Notes under the pieces: model-generated
The model's input: the letters and a program-made list of their open reading frames with translations, nothing else
Told to the model about the DNA's origin: nothing
The model's database searches: none
In this document: positions 17,649-25,335 of the stretch, piece by piece
How positions within the stretch are numbered: position 1 is the stretch's first letter
Layout of the letters: the number at the start of each line of letters is the position of its first letter
Position numbers and translations under genes: made by a program
Origin: Spartobacteria bacterium
Lineage (GTDB): Bacteria; Verrucomicrobiota; Verrucomicrobiia; Chthoniobacterales; UBA10450
Reading direction: 5' to 3'
Assembly: GCA_003134765.1 (NCBI GenBank)
Contig: PLCM01000018.1
Location: 347,465-411,464, forward strand
DNA length: 64,000 bases

Positions 17649-20600
17649 TTACGCAGGAACCGGCGGCGTCCACTCGGTCGGCGTCGGCACAATTGCCGCG
17701 CGTTTTTTCCGTTGCCGCAATTGATCGAGCGCCAGATAGATCACGGGCGTGGTGTAGAGCGTCAGCAGTTGCGACACGATGAGACCCCCGACAATCGCGA
17801 TGCCGAGCGGCTGGCGCAGTTCGCTCCCGACGCCCATCCCGATGGCGAGCGGCAACGCGCCGAACATCGCCGCCATTGTCGTCATCATGATGGGACGAAA
17901 GCGCACCAGGCAGGCCTGATAAATCGATTCTTCGGGGCTGAGTCCCTCGTGTCGTTCCGCTTCCAGTGCGAAATCCACCATCATGATCGCGTTCTTTTTC
18001 ACGATCCCAATGAGGAGAATGATCCCGATGGTGGAAACGATGGAAAGTTCGTCGCCCATGACGAGCATGGCGAGAAGAGCGCCCAGACCGGCCGAAGGGA
18101 GCGTCGACAAAATGGTGAGCGGATGAATCAGGCTTTCGTAAAGCATCCCGAGCACGATGTAGACGGCGATGAGCGCGGTGAGGATGAGGAGCGGCTGGCT
18201 GGCGAGGGACGCCTGGAAAACCTGGGCGGTGCCCGCGAAACTGCCGTGAACGCCGGAGGGCAGGCCGAGCTCACGCGCGGCCCGTTCGATGATCTGCGTG
18301 GCCTCGCCCAATGAGACCCCGGGACCGGTGTTAAATGAAACGGTAACGCAGGGGAATTGTCCCTGATGATTCACCGAGAGCGGCGTGTTGCTCGTCTCGA
18401 AATGCGCGATCGTGCTGAGCGGAACCTGGCTCCCGGTGGACGATTTCACATAAATTTTGTCGAGCGAAGTGGGATCGAGTTGAAACTTCGGATCGACTTC
18501 CAGGACCACGTGATACTGGTTTTGCTGGGTGTAGATGATTGAGACCTGCCGCTGGCCGAACGCGCTGTAGAGAGTGCTGTCGACGGCCTGCGGCTGGATC
18601 CCGAGACGCGCCGCGGCGTCGCGATCAATCACGACATTCTCCTGGAGCCCGCGAAACTGTTGGTCGCTGGTCGGATCCTTGATCTGCGGGTAGTCGCGCA
18701 ACTTATTCACGAGCTTCGGTGCCCAGGTATTTAGCTCGTCGATGTTTGGATCCGTCAGTGCGTATTGATAGAGCGCCTTGGAAGAGCGGCCACCGACCCG
18801 AATGTCCTGGCCCGGCGTGAGAAAAAGATAGGCGCCCGCGATTTTCGAAAGTTTCCCCCGCAAGCGCGCGATCACCGCGACCACATCCTCTTTCCGTTCG
18901 TCTTTGCCACTGCCCTTCGGTTTCAGCGAAACGAACATGCGCCCGCTGTTCAGGGCCGAGCCGCTTCCTCCGCCAAAGAACGAGCCGACCGCCGCCACCG
19001 CCGGGTCGGCCAGCACGATCTTCACGACTTCATCCTGTTTTTCCTTCATCGCCTCGAAGGAAATATCCTGGGCCGCTTCCGTCGATCCCATCAATTGCCC
19101 CGTGTCTTGTTGCGGGAAAAATCCCTTCGGAACAACGAAGTAGAGCCAGACCGTGGCGATAATGACCGCGGCCGTTACGATGAGCATCAGGTATTCGTGG
19201 CGCAAAACCCATTTCAAAGTGCGCGCGTAAAACTCGTGCATGCGGTTGAAACCAAGGTCCGTCCACCGGTAGAGGCGGCCGTGTTTTTCCTCGGGATTCT
19301 CCTTTTTCAAAAACCGGCCGCAGAGCATCGGCGTGAGAGTGAGCGAGACGATGCCCGAAACAAGAATCGCGGCGCTGAGCGTGACCGCGAACTCGTGAAA
19401 GAGCCGCCCGATCAATCCGCTCATGAAGAGCAGCGGAATGAAAACCGCGACGAGCGAGAGGCTGATCGAGATCACGGTGAACCCGATCTGGCGCGCTCCC
19501 TTGAGGGAGGCCTGGAAAGGCGATTCTCCTTTCTCGATGAAGCGCACGATGTTTTCGATCACGACGATGGCGTCATCGACCACGAACCCGGTCGAGACCG
19601 TGAGCGCCATAAGCGAAAGATTGTCGAGGCTGTAACCGAAGAGCCACATCACGGCGAACGTGCCGGCGAGGGCGAGCGGCATGGTGATTCCAGCGATGAA
19701 CGTCGGCCAGAACCGGCGCAGAAAGAGAAACATCACCATCACGACGAGCGCCATGGTGATGACGAGCGTGATCTGCACATCGTTGACCGAGGAGCGGATC
19801 GTCGTCGTCCGATCGTTCATCACTTCGAGATTAACGCCCGGCGGCAGCCAGGTGCGCAGCTGGGGAAGAATGGCGCGAATCTGATCCGTGGTCCGGACCA
19901 CGTTCGCGTCCGGCTGTTTGAAAATCACGAGCAGGACGGCGCGCCTGTTGTTGAACGAGCCGGCCTGGTCGCGGTTTTCGACGCTGTCGATCGCCGTGCC
20001 GACATCCCGCAAGGGCACCGCGGCACCGTTGTGCTGCGCGACAATGATCGGCTGATACTGGTCGGCGTGGAGAAGTTGGTCGTTGCTCGCGATCACAAAA
20101 CGCTGGTTGGGGCCGTCGAGCGCGCCTTTCGGTTCGTTCACATTTACCTGCGAAAGTTTCGCGCGAATGTCTTCCAGACTCAGCCCCATCGAAGCGAGCG
20201 CGACCGGGTTCACCTGGACGCGGACGGCGGATTTCGCGCCGCCGCCAATGGTTACTTGGCTGACCCCCTCCACCTGGCTGATGCGCTGGCCGATGATTTG
20301 ATCGGCCAGGTTGTAAACTTCCGACAGTTCAATTGTGTCCGAGGTCATGGCAAGGATCATGATCGGCGCGTCGGACGGATTTACTTTACGGTAGGACGGC
20401 GGATTCGGCAGTCCGCTCGGCAATTCACCGGCGGCGGCGTTGATCGCGGCCTGAACGTCGCGGGCCGCGCCGTTAATGTCCCGGCCGAGGTCGAATTGGA
20501 TCGTCATCGATGAGCCGCCTAACGAACTCACCGAAGTGATTTCGGAAACGCCCGCGATTTCGGCGAACCGCCGCTCGAGCGGCGCGGCCAGTGAGGAAGC

Positions 20601-20777
20601 GGCCGTCGCCGGGTCTACGCCTGGCTGCTGCGCGCTGACGTTGATCGTGGGGTAATCCACCTTCGGCAGTGGGGCGACGGGCAGGAAATGATAAGAGACG
20701 GCACCGAGGAGCAAAATTCCGGCAGCGAGCAAGGAGGTGCCGACGGGCCGGCGGATGAATGGCTCGGAAACGTTCAC
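17649..20777 (-). CDS. RND multidrug efflux transporter, MdtC-like (second of a pair)
   Basis: A 1,042-residue inner-membrane proton-driven pump subunit. The start is a GTG whose G is the last base of the upstream transporter's stop (TAGTG), and VNVSEPFIRRPVGTSLL is a standard HAE-1 RND N-terminus; the open frame continues upstream only as a shadow. Further marks: GVSEITSVSSLGGSS in the porter domain, TVSTGFVVDDAIVVIENI in TM4 with the proton-relay Asp pair, and FRPIMMTTMAAMFGALPLAIG near the end. Two adjacent RND genes behind one adaptor recall E. coli mdtABC, where MdtB and MdtC form a heterotrimer. No outer-membrane TolC gene is adjacent. Confidence 0.92.
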   Translation of the reverse strand: MNVSEPFIRRPVGTSLLAAGILLLGAVSYHFLPVAPLPKVDYPTINVSAQQPGVDPATAASSLAAPLERRFAEIAGVSEITSVSSLGGSSMTIQFDLGRDINGAARDVQAAINAAAGELPSGLPNPPSYRKVNPSDAPIMILAMTSDTIELSEVYNLADQIIGQRISQVEGVSQVTIGGGAKSAVRVQVNPVALASMGLSLEDIRAKLSQVNVNEPKGALDGPNQRFVIASNDQLLHADQYQPIIVAQHNGAAVPLRDVGTAIDSVENRDQAGSFNNRRAVLLVIFKQPDANVVRTTDQIRAILPQLRTWLPPGVNLEVMNDRTTTIRSSVNDVQITLVITMALVVMVMFLFLRRFWPTFIAGITMPLALAGTFAVMWLFGYSLDNLSLMALTVSTGFVVDDAIVVIENIVRFIEKGESPFQASLKGARQIGFTVISISLSLVAVFIPLLFMSGLIGRLFHEFAVTLSAAILVSGIVSLTLTPMLCGRFLKKENPEEKHGRLYRWTDLGFNRMHEFYARTLKWVLRHEYLMLIVTAAVIIATVWLYFVVPKGFFPQQDTGQLMGSTEAAQDISFEAMKEKQDEVVKIVLADPAVAAVGSFFGGGSGSALNSGRMFVSLKPKGSGKDERKEDVVAVIARLRGKLSKIAGAYLFLTPGQDIRVGGRSSKALYQYALTDPNIDELNTWAPKLVNKLRDYPQIKDPTSDQQFRGLQENVVIDRDAAARLGIQPQAVDSTLYSAFGQRQVSIIYTQQNQYHVVLEVDPKFQLDPTSLDKIYVKSSTGSQVPLSTIAHFETSNTPLSVNHQGQFPCVTVSFNTGPGVSLGEATQIIERAARELGLPSGVHGSFAGTAQVFQASLASQPLLILTALIAVYIVLGMLYESLIHPLTILSTLPSAGLGALLAMLVMGDELSIVSTIGIILLIGIVKKNAIMMVDFALEAERHEGLSPEESIYQACLVRFRPIMMTTMAAMFGALPLAIGMGVGSELRQPLGIAIVGGLIVSQLLTLYTTPVIYLALDQLRQRKKRAAIVPTPTEWTPPVPA

Positions 20778-23700
20778 TAAAATCCCCTTCGATATTCTTC
20801 GCCATCGACTCTGGCGAATTCCGGTTCCGGTTCGTGGGTGGTGCGCAGCGGCAATTCCGCCTGGGCGATGCGTCCCCGGTTCCGGCGCTGCTCGATCCAC
20901 GTGCCGAAGCGATCGAGATAGAGATAAATCACCGGCGTCGTGTAAAGCGTGAGGAATTGCGAGAGGAGAAGGCCCCCCACGATGGAAATGCCGAGCGGCC
21001 GCCGGAGTTCGCTGCCGGTGCCATGTTCGAGCGCGAGCGGCAGTGCTCCGAGCAACGCCGCCGCGGTTGTCATCATGATCGGGCGAAAACGCAGCAGGCA
21101 CGCCTGATAGATCGATTCCTCCGCCGACATTCCTTCGTTCCGCTCGGCCTCAAGGGCGAAGTCGATCATCATGATCGCGTTCTTTTTTACGATCCCGATG
21201 AGCAGGATGATGCCGATGAGCGCGACGAGCGAAAAATCGATCCGGCAAATCATGAGTGCGAGGAGGGCGCCGACGCCGGCGGACGGCAGCGTGGAAAGAA
21301 TCGTGATCGGGTGAATGTAACTTTCGTAGAGGACGCCCAGCACGATGTAGATGACGACGATGGCCGCGAGAATCAGGAACGGCTCGCTCGTGAGCGAAGA
21401 ACGGAATTCGGCCGCCGCACCCGTGAAAGTGGACGCGATCGTGTCCGGCATTCCGATTTCCTGTTCGGCCTTTTGAATGGCGGGAATAGCGTTACCGAGC
21501 GAACTGCCCGACTGGAGATTGAACGAGATGGTGGCGGCGGGAAATTGCCCCTGATGCGGAATCGAGAGTGGCGTATTGCTGACCCGCATGGTGGCGAAGG
21601 CGCTGAGAGGCACCGGATCGCCGGTGCTCGATTTCACGTAGATTTTGTCGAGGACCTCGGGGGATGAACGAAAGTTCGGCTCTACTTCGAGGATGACGCG
21701 GAACTGATTCAGCTGGGTGAAAATGATCGAGACCTGACGCTGGCCAAAGGCGTCGTAAAGCGTGTCGTCGATCGCCTGGGTCAGCACATTCAAGCGCGAG
21801 GCTTTTTCGCGATCGACATCGACGTTGAGTTGGAGGCCGTTGACCTGCTGGTCGCTCGCCACGTCGCTGAGCTCCGGCAATTGTCCGAGCTTTTGCACCA
21901 GTTTCGGGGTCCACTCGCCCAGTTCCGCCGCGTCGGCGTCCTGCAAAATGTATTGGTATTGGGTGCGGCTGACGCGGGCGTCGATCTGCAAATCCTGCGC
22001 CGCCTGCATGAAAAGCGAGACGCCCTCCACGCCTTTGGTAGCCTGGCGAAGCCGGACGATGATTTCCTCGGCGCTCGCCCCGCGTTGATTATGCGGCTTG
22101 AGCACGATGTAAATTCGCGCGGTGTTCAGGGTCGAATTCACGGTGCCGGCTCCGACGGACGACGAAACGCTGGCCACGTCGGGATCCTGCCGGACGATGT
22201 CGGAAATCGCGTGGACGCGTTCGAGCATCGCCTTGAACGAAATGCTCTCAGACGCGTCCGTGACCCCGACGATCACGCCCGTGTCCTGCTGGGGCAGCAG
22301 ACCTTTGGGCACGACGATGTAGAGCAGGATCGTCGCGACGAGCGTGGCGAACGCGATGATCAACGTGGCTTTCTGATGAGCGAGCACCCAGCGCAGGCCC
22401 CGCTCGTAGAGGTCGCGGAACCGGTCGAAGAAATTTTCTGTCCAGCGGAGGAAGCGGTTTTGTTTCGCGTGATCCTCCTCCTTCTCCGGGCGCAATAATT
22501 TCGCGCACATCATCGGCGTCAGCGTGAGCGAAACGAACGCGGAGACCACGACCGCCACGCTCATGGTGATGGCAAATTCGCGGAACAAACGGCCCACAAT
22601 TCCGGTCATGAACAGGAGCGGAATGAAAACCGCGATGAGCGAAACGCTGAGCGAGACGACCGTGAATCCGATCTGGCGCGCGCCTTTCAGGGCCGCTTCG
22701 AAAGGCGGATCGCCCATTTCAATAAAGCGCACGATATTTTCGATCATCACGATCGCGTCATCGACGACGAACCCGGTCGAGATCGTCAGCGCCATCAACG
22801 ACAGGTTGTCGAGGCTGAAGCCGGCCAGGTACATGATGCCGAACGTGCCGATGAGCGAAAGCGGCAGCGCGACGCTCGGAATGATCGTTGCCCAAAGCTT
22901 GCGAAGAAAAACGAACATCACCATCACAACCAGGACGATGGTGAGGAGGAGCGTGAACTGCACATCGGTGACCGAGGCGCGGATCGTCTCGGTGCGATCG
23001 GCGAGGATCGAAACGTGCACGGAAGGTGGCAGCGTCCCCGTCAGGCGAGGCAATAATTCCTTCACCCGGTCGACCGTCTGAATGATGTTCGCGCCCGGCT
23101 GTCGCTGAATATCGAGCAGGACGGCGGCGTGCTCGCCTTTCTTTGAGCCGACCCAGGCTGCGAGCTGATCGTTTTCGACGCCGTCGATGATGTTGGCGAT
23201 GTCGCTAAGGCGGATCGGCGCGCCATTTTTGTAGGCGACGATGATCGGTTTATAGGCGTCTGCGGAGAAAATCTGATCGTTCGAGCCGATCGTGAACGAT
23301 TGGCGCGGCCCGTCGAAGCTGCCTTTCGGCGCGTTCACATTGGCCTGGCCGAGAATTGTTCGCACATCTTCGAGGCTGAGCTTGAGCGACGAGATCGCCG
23401 CGGGATTCACCTGCACGCGCACTGCCGGTTTTTGGTTTCCCTGGATGGTGATGAGGCCGACGCCGGTGACTTCGCTCAACTTTTGCGCGAGAAGGGTGTC
23501 GGCAAAATCGTTTACGCGATCGAGGGGCAAACTGTCCGAGGTGATCGAAAGGGTGAGGATTGGCGTGTCTGCCGGGTTGACCTTGTTGTATTTGGGCGGG
23601 TTCGGCAGGTCCCGCGGGAGAAATCCTCCGGCGACATTGATTGCGGCCTGCACATCCTGCGCGGCGACGTCGATCGGGCGATCGAGGACGAATTGGAGCG

Positions 23701-23974
23701 TGATCGTCGAGGTTCCAAACGAACTGGTGGAGTTCATCGAGGAAAGGCCGCTGATCTGCCCGAACTGCCGCTCGAGCGGCGTGGTGATCGACGAAACCAT
23801 CACGTCCGCGCTCGCGCCCGGATAAAGCGTCGTCACTTGAATGGTCGGGAAATCGACCGTGGGCAGCGCCGAGATCGGCAATAACTTATAGCCGAGCAGC
23901 CCAAGTAAAATCACGCCGATCATCAGCAAAGACGTCGCGACCGGCCGGCGAATGAATGGCTCGGAAATGTTCAC
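20777..23974 (-). CDS. RND multidrug efflux transporter, MdtB-like (first of a pair)
   Basis: A 1,065-residue RND pump starting at a GTG that overlaps the adaptor stop as GTGA. N-terminus NISEPFIRRPVATSLLMIGV, porter motif GLSSMNSTSSFGTST, TM4 TISTGFVVDDAIVMIENI with the Asp pair, and LRFRPIMMTTAAALLGALP. It is clearly paralogous to the next gene, sharing many blocks, so the pair arose by duplication or was inherited as an MdtBC-type heteromer. Substrates (for example bile-salt-like or aromatic compounds) cannot be inferred. The C-terminus after the last helix is a 40-residue charged tail. Confidence 0.93.
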   Translation of the reverse strand: MNISEPFIRRPVATSLLMIGVILLGLLGYKLLPISALPTVDFPTIQVTTLYPGASADVMVSSITTPLERQFGQISGLSSMNSTSSFGTSTITLQFVLDRPIDVAAQDVQAAINVAGGFLPRDLPNPPKYNKVNPADTPILTLSITSDSLPLDRVNDFADTLLAQKLSEVTGVGLITIQGNQKPAVRVQVNPAAISSLKLSLEDVRTILGQANVNAPKGSFDGPRQSFTIGSNDQIFSADAYKPIIVAYKNGAPIRLSDIANIIDGVENDQLAAWVGSKKGEHAAVLLDIQRQPGANIIQTVDRVKELLPRLTGTLPPSVHVSILADRTETIRASVTDVQFTLLLTIVLVVMVMFVFLRKLWATIIPSVALPLSLIGTFGIMYLAGFSLDNLSLMALTISTGFVVDDAIVMIENIVRFIEMGDPPFEAALKGARQIGFTVVSLSVSLIAVFIPLLFMTGIVGRLFREFAITMSVAVVVSAFVSLTLTPMMCAKLLRPEKEEDHAKQNRFLRWTENFFDRFRDLYERGLRWVLAHQKATLIIAFATLVATILLYIVVPKGLLPQQDTGVIVGVTDASESISFKAMLERVHAISDIVRQDPDVASVSSSVGAGTVNSTLNTARIYIVLKPHNQRGASAEEIIVRLRQATKGVEGVSLFMQAAQDLQIDARVSRTQYQYILQDADAAELGEWTPKLVQKLGQLPELSDVASDQQVNGLQLNVDVDREKASRLNVLTQAIDDTLYDAFGQRQVSIIFTQLNQFRVILEVEPNFRSSPEVLDKIYVKSSTGDPVPLSAFATMRVSNTPLSIPHQGQFPAATISFNLQSGSSLGNAIPAIQKAEQEIGMPDTIASTFTGAAAEFRSSLTSEPFLILAAIVVIYIVLGVLYESYIHPITILSTLPSAGVGALLALMICRIDFSLVALIGIILLIGIVKKNAIMMIDFALEAERNEGMSAEESIYQACLLRFRPIMMTTAAALLGALPLALEHGTGSELRRPLGISIVGGLLLSQFLTLYTTPVIYLYLDRFGTWIEQRRNRGRIAQAELPLRTTHEPEPEFARVDGEEYRRGF

Positions 23975-25155
23975 GATTTCGCGGGTTTGGGTGATTTCCC
24001 GCGCGGCGATTTTGCCGGCGTGCTTTGAGTGGGTGACTCTCCCGCCGGGCTGGTCAACTCCACGTGCGCGCCCGGTTGTAATTTGTACTGGCCGTCGACC
24101 ACGACATCCTCGCCCGGCTTAAGTCCATCCTCGACCATGGTTTCGTTGTTTTCGGTCTGCGCGACTTTGATTGTCCGCATTTCGACAGTTTTGTCGGGCT
24201 TGATCACGTAGGCGTAGGTGCCCTGCGGACCGCGTTGCACGACGCTGGCTGGAATTATCGTAGCACCTTTCTTCGTGGTGAGAACGAGACGCGCGTTCAC
24301 GAATTTACCCGGCCATAATTTGAGGTCGTCATTCGGGAACGTCGCTTTCAATTTGATCGTCCCAGTCGCCTGGTCGATTTCGTTGTCGACCACGGTGAGA
24401 GTGCCCTCGCCCAGCGCCGTCGTGTTGCCGCGATCGAAGGCGGAAACATGCAGGCCTCCCTGGGCTCCGCCCTGGTTGACTATCTCCTGGAGATTTTGCT
24501 CAGGCAGCGTGAAGACGACAGAGATGGGCCGCAGCTGCGTGATCACGACAATGCCGGTCTGATCGGAGGCGTGGACAAGATTTCCCACGTCCACCAGCCG
24601 AATGCCGATGCGTCCATCGATCGGTGATTTGATATGGCAGTAATCGAGATTCACCTGCGCAGCGTCAGCGGCGGCTTGGGATTTTTGGGCGTTCGCGACG
24701 GCAGTGTCGTAATCCTGCGCCGCTACCACATTTCTCGCGCGTAGGTCCGTTTGCCTCTTCAACGTGACCTGATCCAAGGCCGCTTGCGCTTTCGCCTGAT
24801 CGAGCACGGCTTGGTACGGATGAGGATCGAGCTCGGCGAGCAGGTCGCCGGTTTTCACGTCCTGTCCTTCGGAAAATAGGACTTTCACGAGCTCGCCGTC
24901 CACGCGGGCATGGATCGTCACGGTGTTGAAAGCCTGGACGGTCCCGAGACCGTTGAGATAAATCGGCACATCCTTTTGCTCGACTTTGCCGGCGACGACC
25001 GGCACGGCGCCGCCGCCCGGGCCCGCGCCGCCTCTCACGTTGCGGCCACTGGTCTGGCCGTCCGCGGATGACCCGCGGCTGTGGCAACTCCACCAGGCGA
25101 TTAAGAGGAGCAAGACGCCGGCGATGGCGATGAGCGTTCGTTTCGACATATGCAT
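23971..25155 (-). CDS. Periplasmic adaptor (membrane fusion protein), MdtA-like
   Basis: A 394-residue HlyD-family adaptor for the two RND pumps that follow. Order: N-terminal membrane anchor (about 5-22), barrel-sandwich half (GLGTVQAFNTVTIHARVDGE), alpha-hairpin (about 110-160), second lipoyl half (YCHIKSPIDGRIGIRLVDVG), beta-barrel and membrane-proximal domain (LKPGEDVVVDGQYKLQPGAH), then a Ser/Pro/Lys-rich tail. GGAGG seven bases before the first ATG supports the start at 25,155 over the ATG two codons later. First gene of a three-gene operon. Confidence 0.92.
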   Translation of the reverse strand: MHMSKRTLIAIAGVLLLLIAWWSCHSRGSSADGQTSGRNVRGGAGPGGGAVPVVAGKVEQKDVPIYLNGLGTVQAFNTVTIHARVDGELVKVLFSEGQDVKTGDLLAELDPHPYQAVLDQAKAQAALDQVTLKRQTDLRARNVVAAQDYDTAVANAQKSQAAADAAQVNLDYCHIKSPIDGRIGIRLVDVGNLVHASDQTGIVVITQLRPISVVFTLPEQNLQEIVNQGGAQGGLHVSAFDRGNTTALGEGTLTVVDNEIDQATGTIKLKATFPNDDLKLWPGKFVNARLVLTTKKGATIIPASVVQRGPQGTYAYVIKPDKTVEMRTIKVAQTENNETMVEDGLKPGEDVVVDGQYKLQPGAHVELTSPAGESPTQSTPAKSPRGKSPKPAKS

Positions 25156-25266
25156 TGAACCGCCTCCGGCCGCGAATGACTCATGGCAATATCGGCCATT
25201 CTCTCCTTCATTATTCGCATTTAAACCGCCTTTTGCCCGTCAGAATCAGGAAACGCGCCGCCGATT

Positions 25267-25303
25267 GTCATCCCGACCGGAGCATAGCTGCGCTCGGGAT
25301 GAC
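25267..25303. repeat. Palindromic element, GTCATCCCGAG family, minimal copy
   Basis: A 37-bp hairpin: GTCATCCCGA and TCGGGATGAC flank 17 bases. It lies between the divergent efflux operon and polB promoters and is the smallest copy seen. Confidence 0.75.
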
Positions 25304-25335
25304 AAATACAAAGAAGTCGCGGAACTTTTGAGTCC

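Noticed and set aside
18765-20513. Open frame of 582 codons on the plus strand
   Set aside because: Antisense to an unmistakable RND transporter gene; the product is a charged Arg/His/Asp-rich shadow with no motifs.
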